Origin: Citrus sinensis
Lineage: Eukaryota > Streptophyta > Magnoliopsida > Sapindales > Rutaceae
Length of the DNA: 64,000 nt
NCBI RefSeq assembly: GCF_022201045.2
Contig: NC_068560.1
Location: 20,353,501 to 20,417,500, forward strand
Reading direction: 5' to 3'
Of the stretch, positions 12,740 to 22,749 are shown piece after piece; positions within the stretch are counted from its first letter, which is position 1, and each line of letters starts with the position of its first letter. The notes below the pieces were generated by a model. It was not told where the DNA came from. It worked only from the letters and a program-made list of their open reading frames with translations, and made no database searches. Position numbers and translations under genes: made by a program.

Positions 12740-15046
12740 ATGTCAAACCGGAGAGGAAAGTTGATTGCTGATGAGAGTGATGAAGAATCGGAGAGTTCAG
12801 GCCTCAACGTGCCAATACCCACCGATTTTTTAGGTCCCTCCAGTAGTGTAGGTCCTCCCCATGGTAGGGATACCCTTCAGTACCCACGACCCTTGGTTGT
12901 CTCTCCCTCCCCCGAACAAGAGCTTGTAGGGAATAGAGGTGGACCTGCGTCGGGTTCTGGTGATAATCACAGCTACGGTGGGGTTGGGGTCCTTGAAGGA
13001 GTTGGCGATGGTGAGGGGAGTAGTTCCGGACCGAGCAGACCCCCTCAGAGAAGGCACCTTGGTCATAGGGTGGAGGCGGATTCCTACCCTATTGACTTCA
13101 CAGCTTGTGCGACCACCCAAACTGATTTGTCCAAGCTGAGGAACCTTTACAACATTCCTCCGGAGGTTCTCTTGGTAGTTCCTGGGAAAGGTGACGTTCC
13201 CAGTCGGCCTCCGCGGGGGTATGTGACGATGCATCTGGAGAGCTTCAAATTAGGAGCTCGGCTACCCCTTCAACGCTATTTTGCTAAGATACTGGGTGGT
13301 ATGCACCTGGCCCCAGGTCAGCTATACCCCAACGGTTGGAGGGTTCTCTCGGCTATGTATGTGTTGTGGGAGAGGTGTGGATCAGAGGAGCCCTCCCTTG
13401 TTGAAGTGAAACATCTGTATCAGCTGCGGAGCAGCCCAAGGGAGGCGGGCTGGTACTACTTCATGTCCAGTTCTGCGAAGAGAAAGCCAATCACCGGTTT
13501 TCCCTCCTCGTGCAAAAATTAGAAGAACAAATTCTTCTTTGTTGGGGAAAATTGGTGTCCAGCACTCCGTTCGTTGGGTGGTGATATTTACGTTCCAACG
13601 CAGTTTGTCACCCCAGGTCGTTCATTTTTTGCCTATATTCTTAATTAGATTGCTACTTATTGAGTTCTTTAACCTTCTGTGCTATTTCAGAGTCGTGGGG
13701 TCTGATCGGGGGGCTTGAAGATCGGCCTTTGCTTCAGGTGGAAACGGCTCTCTTGAACGCGTCTACCTGCCAAGACCTCCTGTCACCAACAAGTTTGGTC
13801 GGCTCGGGCTTAGTGGACATAGCTGTCGGGATGGATAACAAGATCCTCAGCGCGATGAGCAGGAAGCGTGGTCGGGGCCCGAGTAGCTCCAGCAACCCTC
13901 CTCCTCCTCCGAAGAAACCCAGCGTCGGTCCTTCCAAGGCGCTTGTTCCTGCTCTGCCCCCTCCTCCACCTCGTAAGAGTGGTGGGGAGAAAACCTCCGA
14001 CAAGAATCCTGAGGTCAGCTTGCAGTTTGAGGACCGATCTTCTCCTCTTCCATCTCGGGATCAAGGTGACTACCTGAGCCCATATCAGAAGGATTATAAA
14101 AAGTCGGTTGGGCCCAAGATGGTGAAGGACATCAAGAGCATGAGCCTCTCCGAGTTGGCCGCTTCTGTTCAGAGAGTCTCCTTCAGGCTGGCCACAATGG
14201 TCACGTGCTACAAGACCTGGTCCGCTCGTCATGAGAAGAAGCTCCAGGCTGATAACCAAGAGTTGAAAAAGAAAGTTGAATCTGCTGACCGCTCCAAGGA
14301 GAAACTGGCTGAGCTGAACTGTAACACCCTAGGCGAATACCACATCGGCAAAGCACGGGAGAGATGCTGGGTTTATAAGGGGTGATCCACACCTTAATTG
14401 GCAAGACGCGTTTTGGGGTGTATGGGCGCCCCAAGAACAAATCCGTGCGGGCCTTGTTAAGGCCCAAAGCGGACAATATCTTGCCAGGTCTGGGTTGGGT
14501 CATGACATGAACAAACAGCTTACGGAGCTTGAGGAGAAAGTTGCTGTTGCTGAGTCCACTTCCTCCAAGCTTGAGGGTGAGTTGGGTGACCTGAGATCTG
14601 ATCTTCAGGCTACTCAAATTGAAAGGGATACTCTGAGGGCTGCCCTTGAGGGGGAAATCAAATCCTTGGGTGAGCAGCTGGCTGAGGAGAAAGGCAAATC
14701 CGCTGATGTGGACGATCGGCTGGATGCCGAGTATGACTCTGGGGTTGCCTTCTCCTATAAGTGCATCATGTTTGTGCTTAAGGAAGAATATCCCGAGCTG
14801 GACATGAGCAAGCTGGAGGCTGGAGTGGAGAGGTACATGGCTGGGGTCGGCCAGGGAGATAAGGAGCAAGGTGAGCAGAATCAGGTGGAGGCTCCTTTAG
14901 ATGAGGCGCAGGAGGGGGGGGATGGGGGACGTGCTTTTGAAATGGGACAAGGATCCATGCCGCCTCCTCCCAGTATTGCTGATCCTCCACCTCCTGGGAC
15001 AACTGATCCTTCACCTGCTGAAACCGTTGACCCTCCTAATCCTTAG
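12740..15046 (+). pseudogene. Antisense additional ORF (aORF) of the Tat-like element, broken
   Basis: This ORF runs opposite to gag. Exon 1 starts at 12740 (MSNRRGKLIADESDEESESS) with an acidic, Ser/Gly/Pro-rich N-terminus. It then enters a conserved domain (PIDF, LYNIPPEVLL, GYVTMHLESFKLGARLPL, LYPNGWRVLSAMYVLW) of the type usually annotated as putative plant transposon or mobile-domain-like protein. A stop at 13520-13522 (TAG after CKN) stands where a Trp is expected; the frame then continues (KNKFFFVGENW) to a donor at 13617. The intron is 13617-13690 and exon 2 starts at 13691 (ESWGLIGG). A proline-rich segment and a coiled coil follow. A frameshift lies near 14340-14400, and the last part (14495-15046) is in another frame. 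Antisense extra ORFs are documented in Tat elements. Their function is unknown. Confidence 0.7.
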
Positions 15047-15195
15047 GTCTATTTTTGTATAGACTTTAGATTTTCATTAGTTTTGTAACCAACTGAACAT
15101 TAATAAATTTTCAGATGCTCTTTATTGGCTCCCTTGTCTAATGTCTACTCATAGACTGTTTCTGCAAAATAATTGCACAACTTATCTGATCTTGC

Positions 15196-15915
15196 CTGCT
15201 GGTTCCTTAGTAGACCGAGTAGGTGTAGGTATTTACTTGCCTTAGTAAACTTCTCGCGGAATTAGCTGCTGGTCTTTCGTTGACCGAGCAGGAACAGGCA
15301 CTTTGTTGCCTTAGTAGAATTTTCGAAGCTTTAGCTGCTGGTCTTCGTTGGTCGAGCAGAAACAGGCACTTTGTTGCCTTAGTAGAATTTTCGAAGCTTT
15401 AGCTGCTGGTCTTCGTTGACCGAGCAGAAACATGCACTTTGTTGCCTTAGTAGAATTTTTAAAATTTTAGCTGCTGGTCTTCGTTGACCGAGCAGAAACA
15501 GGCACTCTGTTGCCTTAGTAGAATTTTCGAAGCTTTAGCTGCTGGTCTTCGTTGACCGAGCAGAAACAGGCACTCTGTTGCCTTAGTAGAATTTTCGAAG
15601 CTTTAGCTGCTGGTCTTCGTTGACCGAGCAGAAACAGGCACTCTGTTGCCTTAGTAGAATTTTCGAAGCTTTAACTGCTGGTCTTCGTTGACTGAGCAGA
15701 AACAGGCACTCATTTGCCTTAGTGAACTTTCGAGAATTTAGCTGCTGGTCTTCGTTGACCGAGCAGAAGTGAGCACTTACTCGCTTTAGTAGATTAGCTG
15801 CTGGTCTTTCGTTTGACCGAGCAGAAGCGGGCACTTTCTTGCCTTAGTAGATTAGCTGCTGGTCTTTCGTTAGACCGAGCAGAAGCGGGCACTTTCTTGC
15901 CTTAGTAAGATTTTT
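15196..15915. repeat. About ten copies of a 68-bp minisatellite, each with a hairpin
   Basis: Direct repeats with a 68-bp period (unit starts at 15333, 15401 and so on) lie between the aORF and the protease. Each unit contains CTGCTGGTC-TTCGTT-GACCGAGCAG, which can fold as a 9-bp stem with one bulged G and a six-base loop. The outer copies are shorter and more diverged; the middle copies are nearly identical. An open frame on the minus strand across the repeats looks accidental. Confidence 0.85.
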
Positions 15916-16086
15916 GTGGGCTTATTAACCGGGGGATTCCATACTGAATTCATCTTTATTGAAATTTGAATGCGTTACAAAAATACAAAATATATGCATG
16001 TGCACCAAGCCACCATGCATTTGACAAATATAACTTATCAAATTGAAGATTTAGTAGAGTATTTTGCTTACCGCAACTTCCTCCAG

Positions 16087-17052
16087 TTACTCAACAGGCT
16101 CTTGGCGGCCCTTTTTAGAGTCTCCTCGATTATCTAGAGAGGTAACCTGCAGCGTCTCCTTGGCCGCTGTAGCATAACAACTCCTTGCCATCCTCTGGTC
16201 GCCTTTTACTACGCCAACCACCCCATTTACTCTGTATTTCAGTGCCAAGTAATGCGTGGATACAACGCATTGGCTTATCCTCATGAATGGTCTCCCCAGT
16301 ATCATCTGGTAAGGGCTTCTTTCCTCTACCACGACAAAATCCAGCATCATTGTTCTTTCAAATGACTTTATCCCCATAGTAATTGGGAGTTCGATGATCC
16401 CCATGGGAGTTAACCGTCCCCCTCCAAATCCCTTTAAGGATGTATTTGTCCGCTCCAATTTCAAGTCTGCGATCCCCATATCATATAGAGCCGACTTAAA
16501 CAGGATGTCTACTGAGCTGCCCGTGTCTACCAGTATTCGCTGCAATTCTGTACCGGCCACCTTTGCCTTAATCACCAAGGCATCCTCCTGAGGATACAAA
16601 ATACCCTCTTCGTCATCTTCCGTCCACATAATAGGAACTTGCCGCACTTTTGCTCTTTTGGCTGCCGGTAAATTCAGAAGCACCTCTTTGCCAGCCATGG
16701 CGTATCTCCCATAGTTTTTCCGTGCTCTGTTTGAATCCCCGGCCAATGTTGGCCCTCCTGCTATCACACGGATGGTCGGCTGTTCTCGTTCTAGACTCCT
16801 CTCAACTCCTTCATCCCGTATGTACTCTGACTCAATGACAGGGGACACTCCGTCTACATACTCATCCAAGTATCGGTTCCTTACTAAATCTTCCACCTGA
16901 ATCTTCAGGTCACGACATTGGCTGATTGTGTGACCGTGAGTGTCGTGGAATTTGCAGAATCTGTTCTTATCCCGTCGATGAGCCGGTTTTGTTATTGGGG
17001 CTGGAGGGTATAGCAGGCCTCTTCCCTCGATCCTCTCATGTAGTTCCTCCAT
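16087..17052 (-). CDS. Zinc-knuckle-like segment and aspartic protease of the Tat-like element
   Basis: It starts MEELHERIEGRG. The first part holds a CCHC-like motif (FCKFHDTHGHTISQCRDLK, about residues 32-50). Further on is the retroviral-type protease active site LVDTGSSVDILFKSALYDMG (about residue 175), in the usual Tat position after gag. The frame ends at 16087 with no reverse transcriptase following. It is separated from gag by stop codons at about 17153-17170, and the intervening residues still look gag-like, so gag-pro was probably once a single ORF. Confidence 0.82.
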   Translation of the reverse strand: MEELHERIEGRGLLYPPAPITKPAHRRDKNRFCKFHDTHGHTISQCRDLKIQVEDLVRNRYLDEYVDGVSPVIESEYIRDEGVERSLEREQPTIRVIAGGPTLAGDSNRARKNYGRYAMAGKEVLLNLPAAKRAKVRQVPIMWTEDDEEGILYPQEDALVIKAKVAGTELQRILVDTGSSVDILFKSALYDMGIADLKLERTNTSLKGFGGGRLTPMGIIELPITMGIKSFERTMMLDFVVVEERSPYQMILGRPFMRISQCVVSTHYLALKYRVNGVVGVVKGDQRMARSCYATAAKETLQVTSLDNRGDSKKGRQEPVE

Positions 17053-17154
17053 GGAGATCTTTAATGGAGTGTATTGTCTATAGGCCGAGCTCTGATCTAT
17101 TAGCTGAACTGATCGGCTATCATGAATGTCACCTCGGGCTGTCCCAGTTGCTAA

Positions 17155-18633
17155 TTAATCTAATCGACTAGCCCTGGAATCGGTTGCATGTAATGTTCTG
17201 GGAGTGTTGTGATAGGGGTGGGCAGCCATCTGCCGGAATTCTCGCTGCCGCTCTGGGATTGGGGGGCGTGGAGGTTGAGCCCGGCTGTGTTGGAACTGTT
17301 GTGCTCTCGGAGTTATGGGGTAAGGGCGGGACCGAGCTGATGTTCCGCCCATCCCTGAAGATTCTCCAGTTCGCTTTCCCAACCCGCTCCCTTTCGGGGC
17401 TCTCCGCTCCTTCCGCCTCAGCTCTTCTAGCTGTTCACTTTTTAGTCTTGCTGATTTCTCCTCTTCAATTTCAATATCTCGTCTCGCCTGCTCATACCCT
17501 GCTGAATAATTCTGCACCAGGGGGCTTCTCAGGTTACACCATAGCCGGCCTATCCTCACACCCTCCTTTAAACCCCTCAACGCCTGCGGGTGATTGAAAG
17601 CTCCCAAATCAAGTACGGCTCGGTGGTATCGCTTTACAAAATCCCGTAGGGACTCGTGCTCCTCCTGTTTCATCCCCATCAGTTGCATCATGTCGTCCTC
17701 TGGGGCTACTGCCCCTCGGAACTGCTCGGCCAACTCCTGACACATCTGCTCATACCCCTTTATACTTCCTCGGGGCAGCTTGCGGTACCATTCTCGAGCT
17801 CGTCCCTCTAGCGTCAACGGGAACGCCCTGCACCTCTGAGCTGGTGTCAGCCCCTGCACACCTGTCATGTCGTTGAAACGCTCAATGTGCACCAGTGGAT
17901 CACTTCGCCCGGAGTATTTGAGGTCGGGGAAACGGAAATCTCTTGGGATTATGGTACCCATGATCTCAGCTGATAGCGGAGATTCTTCATCTAGCATTAT
18001 CCTCCAGCTCGGGGGTTTCCTCTTACCTTGTATCTCCTCTATCACTTGCGCTAGTCTGCGCACCTCTCCCTCCAATTCTACAGCACGGTCAGGATTACGT
18101 GCAGCTATCTGATCTCGCTCCTGCTCGGCATTTTGCAACCGCTGTCTGAGCTCTCCTTCATCAGCGTTGACTCCTCGGCCATCAGCTCCCGGTACTTGCC
18201 TGGGGCGAGGTTGGTTCCTCCCTTCGTCTACTTGTTCTCCAGGAATCCAACCAGTGCTTCTGTGGGGATGAACCCCATAAGGTTGGTCCGCTGGCGGAGG
18301 GATCTCCTCGACTCTATGCCTCCGGATGTTGGGCTCTGCTCCCATATCATCTCTCCCCACGGGGATTTCGCGATCCCTTCTCCGCTCATCTCTTAGCTCA
18401 TTCAGTATGGTGGCGAGAGTCTCCATTTGCCTCTCCATCTGTTCTAATCGATCTTGCGTCACCCTCTCTCGGGCTTCATTTGCAATTTCCCGAAGGGTGA
18501 TTGTTTCCCCCGATTCGTTATCCTCCCTCAAAGCGTCCTTCCTTGACAAATCCATGTCTACTTGTTCTCTGTCTCTCCGGTAAGTGCTAATTCGGTGGTA
18601 GCTTTTTATCCCGATCCCCACAGACGGCGCCAA
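17155..18633 (-). CDS. Ty3-gypsy gag protein of the Tat-like element
   Basis: A 492-aa capsid polyprotein. It has a charged N-terminal third with a coiled-coil-like stretch (RLEQMERQMETLATILNELR). The retrotransposon-gag domain follows, with the motifs FPDLKYSGRSDPLVHIERFN, AFPLTLEGRAREWYRKLPRG and FVKRYHRAVLDLGAF. Its start lies next to the primer-binding site and right LTR, as expected for the first ORF. It ends in stop codons just before the zinc-knuckle and protease part. It packages element RNA in virus-like particles in related elements. Confidence 0.9.
   Translation of the reverse strand: MAPSVGIGIKSYHRISTYRRDREQVDMDLSRKDALREDNESGETITLREIANEARERVTQDRLEQMERQMETLATILNELRDERRRDREIPVGRDDMGAEPNIRRHRVEEIPPPADQPYGVHPHRSTGWIPGEQVDEGRNQPRPRQVPGADGRGVNADEGELRQRLQNAEQERDQIAARNPDRAVELEGEVRRLAQVIEEIQGKRKPPSWRIMLDEESPLSAEIMGTIIPRDFRFPDLKYSGRSDPLVHIERFNDMTGVQGLTPAQRCRAFPLTLEGRAREWYRKLPRGSIKGYEQMCQELAEQFRGAVAPEDDMMQLMGMKQEEHESLRDFVKRYHRAVLDLGAFNHPQALRGLKEGVRIGRLWCNLRSPLVQNYSAGYEQARRDIEIEEEKSARLKSEQLEELRRKERRAPKGSGLGKRTGESSGMGGTSARSRPYPITPRAQQFQHSRAQPPRPPIPERQREFRQMAAHPYHNTPRTLHATDSRASRLD
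18615..18632 (-). other. Primer-binding site of the Tat-like element
   Basis: The minus strand reads TGGCGCCGTCTGTGGGGA three bases inside the right LTR. This resembles the tRNA-Asp-type primer site of Tat/Ogre/Athila elements (TGGCGCCGTTGCCGGGGA) and fixes the right LTR as the 5' LTR. Confidence 0.8.
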
Positions 18634-18635
18634 AA

Positions 18636-19382
18636 TGTTGATGCTGAAATCTGCTCGCCCTTTGACCGACCAGATTCTTTCACCAACGTTTGTGTTATCT
18701 GTTGTTGCTCGTTCACTGGAACTGGAATCGTCCCCCTTCCTCTCAATAGACCTGCGCTCACTAAAAACGGATCAGAGACGCCGGTGGTTTTGCCGGCGTA
18801 AACCCTCCGATGCCTAAGTTAGCTCAAGGTGTTTATGGGAAAACAATGTGATTTGGGTTCAAGAAGTTTATCTGAAATTCGTAGGACAATGGTCTGGTTG
18901 CAATTTGGCAGCGTTTTCCCTCTCTCAGTTTTTCTGTCCTTTTCTCCGTTGAGTTCCTTTTCTTTTATAGCCGCTGTCCCCACCTTTCCGTTTGCCCTTC
19001 ATCCCCCCCTTTTTCGGGTAGTGGCAGCCCCTCACGGGACTCTAACCGTTGCATTGTCGCAAACGTGGGGACTTACGTGTCCTTCAACGGTTCTGGGAAA
19101 AGCGTAACGGCCGCGATTCTGTGTTCTGGGAACAGCGTAACGACCGCGGTTCTGTGGGATCGTGTTCCCGCTTTCTGGGGGACAGGTATCGGCTCGGTGT
19201 ATACCTCTGGTCGGTACATTCCCCTAGCAGGGGTTCCCCTCTGGTCGGTTTATGCTTGTCAGGGGTTCCCCTCTGGTCGGTTTATGCTTGTCCCTGTGTT
19301 CGGCTCGTACCATAGGCTGAGGTGATCCACGCCGGGGTGGAAATAATAGCATGACCGACCTGGTGCTTGTATTTACTTAACA
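18636..19382 (-). repeat. 5' LTR of the Tat-like element (right copy, 747 bp)
   Basis: It matches the left LTR apart from about three substitutions (two near 18836-18847, one near 19142) and one extra 32-bp tandem copy of a segment beginning AGGGGTTCCCCTCTGGTCGG near 19259. Ends are TG..CA. Confidence 0.92.
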
Positions 19383-19734
19383 ATAGGGAGTGATCAAACC
19401 CTTGTCAATGGGCGGAATATGCAATTTGAAGCTTCAACTCAAATTAATAAAACTGTGGAACAAGAATTAAGAGTGCTGCAATCTAAGTATAATGACTTGC
19501 AAGCTAGTTTTGATGATCTGAAAATGAAATATGATTCGTTGCGCCACATTTTGACCAGTGACAATGATATGGAAGCACCACCTGTCCTTGAATAATAAAA
19601 CAGGTATGAAATATTTTAAAAGCAATATATTTTTAATCTAAAATTATCTTTTTTCTTTCATTGGAAGTTAACTAGTTATTGTTGAGCAATGTTTTTTTGG
19701 ACATCAAAATTTTAAAAGAGCCTTTATTTGCTAA

Positions 19735-20392
19735 GAGTGGGGCTATCAGCACCGCTCCGCTATCCTTTTTAAACCCCTTTTTCTGTTTATTTCCTACTTA
19801 CTTCCTAAAATAGCCATTATTTGTCTTTTTTCCTCAATGAACCCGTCTGAGATACTCTCCCTCTTCAATTTCAAACCCTTTCAATTATCTCTCTTCAACC
19901 ACCCCCACCTCAAGTTTCTTCTTTTTATAGCAAAGGTTTTTGCTAACAACCCAATATTTTGTATCCCATGCGCTTAATTTATTACTAGGTTTCTATTTGT
20001 TTTAGTTTTATACTTTTTAGTTTATGACATTCCATTTTAAAATAAATATATATAAAATACACACAAGGTTTATTTATCCCCTAGCATTCTAATGAAGTTT
20101 GTAATTTATGAAAATTTATAGAATTATCTTTCCTAAAAAAAAAAAAAATTGTTAAGTGAAAGAAATGCTTTATATCAAATTCTTACTCTTGTCCGACTGA
20201 CTTTTTTTTTAAAAAAACAAAATAAAAATAAAAGTATGTTTTAAGAGCTTTAATGGAGAAAGAGTCAGTGAGAAAAATCATATGTGGATTTAATTAGATA
20301 AGATTCTACATCTAATACAATTCAAAATATAAGTGATAAGATTGTAAATGGATAACAAGAGGGGTTTATAAGAAAACAGAGGGGTGCCAATC
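19735..20392. mobile_element. MULE-like MITE, copy 1 (about 658 bp)
   Basis: Left end GAGTGGGGCTATCAGCACC, and the right end read on the other strand is GATTGGCACCCCTCTG. The inverted termini go on to share TAAACCCCT. It is flanked by TTTGCTAA (19727-19734 and 20394-20401), or 9 bp with one mismatch. It lies in the 3' region of copy B, where copy A has no such insert. No coding capacity. A related element lies at 44057-44705. Confidence 0.72.
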
Positions 20393-20652
20393 TTTTGCTA
20401 ATTTAAGAACAAGGCATACCATTACCAATTTAAGAACAAGATATACCGTTACCGTTTTTACCCTGCTTCTATCAACACTTTATTTTTTTATTTACCCTTT
20501 ATACTGATCTAGATTCGCTACATACAGCCGCTGGATTAAGTATTTAAATTTGATTAAGTTGTCTTAAGTTTGTCTGGTTTTTTAAAAAATTGTCATATAT
20601 ATAAAATACTTATAATTGATTAGATATGTGTGATGCTTCTTTCACTTTGCAG

Positions 20653-20730
20653 GTTCAAGAACGATTCTTGGAAGTATATTCTTAAGCACAAACCACTCTT
20701 ATGCTTTTGATCGCATAACATTTATCTCTT
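20653..20730 (+). other. Copy B conserved 3'-UTR exon
   Basis: It follows TTTGCAG and matches the pieces at 6979, 25647 and 50163 (ttcttggaagtatattc). It pairs with the donor CAG|GTATGA at 19604. The intron between them has since gained a MITE. Confidence 0.5.
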
Positions 20731-20948
20731 GGTGACATTTTTTTTTTTATATGCTACTTTTTATGGTTCACAAATATCAGCTTTTTGCATATAAGTTATC
20801 TTTTGAATGTGTTGACAAACAAAAATTTGGGAAGGTAACATGCTTTAGGGGTATAGATCTGCCCGTTTAGTTGGCCCTTAAAATAGGCTCAAGATATAAA
20901 TATTTGTGGAGTGTAACACATTTATACAAAAGCCACCCAATCATTGTA

Positions 20949-21092
20949 ATGGATTGCCAAGTTTTCCTTATGGCAAATTCAACTGCACGAATGATCACAC
21001 AACTAAAAAGCAAAGCAGTTAAGCTTAGCGATATCCTCAACAAGACTATTTGTATTCAGTTGGAACAGTTGTTTTACAACTTATCATTTTGA
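20949..21092 (+). CDS. Short repeated ORF downstream of copy B (47 aa)
   Basis: This is the best-kept start of the three copies: ATG at 20949, MDCQVFLMANSTARMITQLK, then a stop at 21092. The A version continues longer in the shared frame, so this copy is probably truncated by a small indel near 21030. The upstream leader (AAAGCCACCCAAT) is shared with the A and C versions. No known family is recognised, and expression is not shown by sequence alone. Confidence 0.35.
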   Translation: MDCQVFLMANSTARMITQLKSKAVKLSDILNKTICIQLEQLFYNLSF

Positions 21093-21784
21093 GTGTTTTT
21101 TTGTGCGACGTAGGTTTTGTAATAAAACTATGAAATGCGCGAGATAGGTTTTATGGTAGAACTATGAAAAAAAATTGTTCAATAAATTAATAAACAAGAA
21201 ATAGTTTTATTAATTTATGGCCAAATTATTAATAGATTATTAATTATTAATGAATATTTGTTAATCTAGAATACTTTTGGCATTGAATCTTCTTTCCCCT
21301 AAATAAGGGAATAGATTTGAAAACAATCCAATCCAGTGGGCGACATTTTTTTTTATGTCCAAACTTATTTACTTTACAAATATTGGATAGTGATCTGAAA
21401 AAACAAATTAATCAAGAACTGGTTTTATAGACCATAGACTATTCATTTTTTTAGTGGAAATGGCGTGCAAAAGAAAAAAAAATTTTATTATTTAATTATT
21501 TGTCACCTTATAAAACAAATATAACGATTGTCTATTTAACATGGCATTATTAGTTTACAACATCCGATTAACAGCAGATAAATTTAAATAAAATTATGTG
21601 TTATAAATAGAACATTAGAAAATCGTCTTTATATTTATTAGTTTTGTTTATTCCTGGCAATAGTCGGAAGGAAAGAAATTATGAAATCGTTAATCAAGAA
21701 ATTCGTGAAAAGTTTGAGAGACATACATCGAGATATGTTTACTTAGTTAAGAGACATACTAAGTATTAATTCCGTCCAGAGTAA

Positions 21785-22394
21785 GGTGGCGTTTGTTTTT
21801 TAACTTAACGACTTAAAGTGACTTAACTTAATTAATTAAGTTAATTAGAGGTGTTTGTTTTTATAACTTAATGAGACTTTTTAGATAATTTTGACTTAAT
21901 AAAAAAGCCAATTTTTTTAGCTTTTTACTTAATGGAGAAATTTGAATTAAGTCAATTACTTACTAATGTAAAAAATATCCATGTTTTATAATTTATTTTT
22001 CATGTCTATCCCAAAACTCACCCATAGACATTTATCCCATATAAAAATATCCTTGTTTTTTCTTTCTTATATTATATACGATAAATTTTAAAATTTATGG
22101 TATTTTATATATATAAATTCCAAAATAATTATGTATTCACTTGAATATAGTTTTACTTATAAATGTTAAAATATTGTGGTATTTAATATATTATTTATTT
22201 GACATTCAAATTTAATAATGATACAAAAGTAAAAGTACATATTTTCAATTGAAAAAAACAAACAACTTAATACTTATTTTCCGAGATTCAGACGAAAAAA
22301 CAAACATGTTATTCAGATTCAGACATTCAGATCTATTCAGAATTCAGACTAATTCAGGTCTATTCAGATTTCAGATAAAAAAACAAACGCTACC
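21785..22394. mobile_element. PIF/Harbinger (Tourist-like) MITE, 610 bp
   Basis: Terminal inverted repeat GGT(G/A)GCGTTTGTTTTTT at both ends. Target duplication TAA at 21782-21784 and 22395-22397. The same place in the flank of copy B (about 9355) is uninterrupted. The subterminal part has several ATTCAGA repeats. No transposase. Confidence 0.8.
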
Positions 22395-22664
22395 TAAGAC
22401 ATACATAATCAAGATGTCCTCATCATAATTGGAAGAATTAATATCGAAATAAATTAATACAAAATTTTTTATTCTAATTAAGGATACAATGGTTGAGTTC
22501 TAATTAATTTGCATCTCCAAATTGGTGTAATATTTATTTATTGGATAGTAGAATGTTAATTTTACTTATTATGAAAGTTCTTATACATAAGGATTGGAAC
22601 TCAAATTGGGACTCAATTATTGGAATTCCTAACATTATTAAGATTATTGATTTCTATAACTGCC

Positions 22665-22672
22665 TATATAAA
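22665..22672 (+). promoter_or_regulatory. TATA box of array copy C
   Basis: TATATAAA lies about 80 bp upstream of the ATG of copy C. The matching position in A reads TATAACT and in B is not TATA-like, which fits C being the only copy with an intact promoter and ORF. Confidence 0.5.
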
Positions 22673-22749
22673 TTATTGGATCGACTAAACAGAATTCTAA
22701 AAGCCTCTGAAAATTGTGTACATCATCATCGCTGCCATTCCTTATTGCC

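Larger units (their letters stand above)
11414..19382 (-). mobile_element. Young non-autonomous Ty3-gypsy (Tat-like) LTR element: gag-protease plus antisense ORF
   Basis: The full element is 7969 bp, with LTRs at 11414-12128 and 18636-19382 and a 5-bp target duplication ATAGG (11409-11413 and 19383-19387). It lies on the minus strand. After its 5' (right) LTR come a tRNA-Asp-like primer site, gag and a protease. There is no trace of reverse transcriptase, RNase H or integrase. Between protease and 3' LTR lie a 68-bp tandem repeat and a multi-exon ORF on the opposite strand. By eye the LTRs differ by about three substitutions plus one 32-bp tandem duplication, so insertion was recent. Gag type, primer site and antisense extra ORF fit the Tat lineage. 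The gag-only structure fits what has been called TR-GAG or LARD-like. It would need an autonomous partner to move. Confidence 0.88.
9710..19595 (+). pseudogene. Array copy B: unknown 4-TM/coiled-coil family, split by an LTR element
   Basis: I read exon 1 as 9710-9847 (46 aa, MDCRDELTKS...), exon 3 as 10268-10312 (EGDIKNRAIRPPSKK), exon 4 as 10473-10806, exon 5 as 10997-11089 and exon 6 as 11355-11413 plus 19388-19595. Exon 2, present in copy C, is missing. Exon 4 has a net 2-bp loss near 10620 compared with A (GATG in place of GGCATG), which shifts the frame. Exon 6 is cut by the Tat-like element at 11414-19382, with the ATAGG target copied on both sides. Without the insert the coiled-coil frame reads through to EAPPVLE-stop, as in A. 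The end of exon 3 (AAG|GCATGT) matches the candidate GC donor of copy C. The UTR donor at 19604 (CAG|GTATGA) and acceptor before 20653 are intact. Confidence 0.75.

Noticed and set aside
12830..13234. Minus-strand open frame opposite the aORF (also 13810-14259 and 14201-14869)
   Set aside because: Shadow frames of the aORF: low-complexity composition, no domain motifs.
15583..15834. 83-aa repetitive minus-strand frame (FCSVNEDQQLK repeats)
   Set aside because: A by-product of the 68-bp minisatellite, whose period is not a multiple of three over its length.
16394..17171. Plus-strand open frames opposite gag-protease
   Set aside because: Antisense of a well-supported protease ORF, with no start context or domains.
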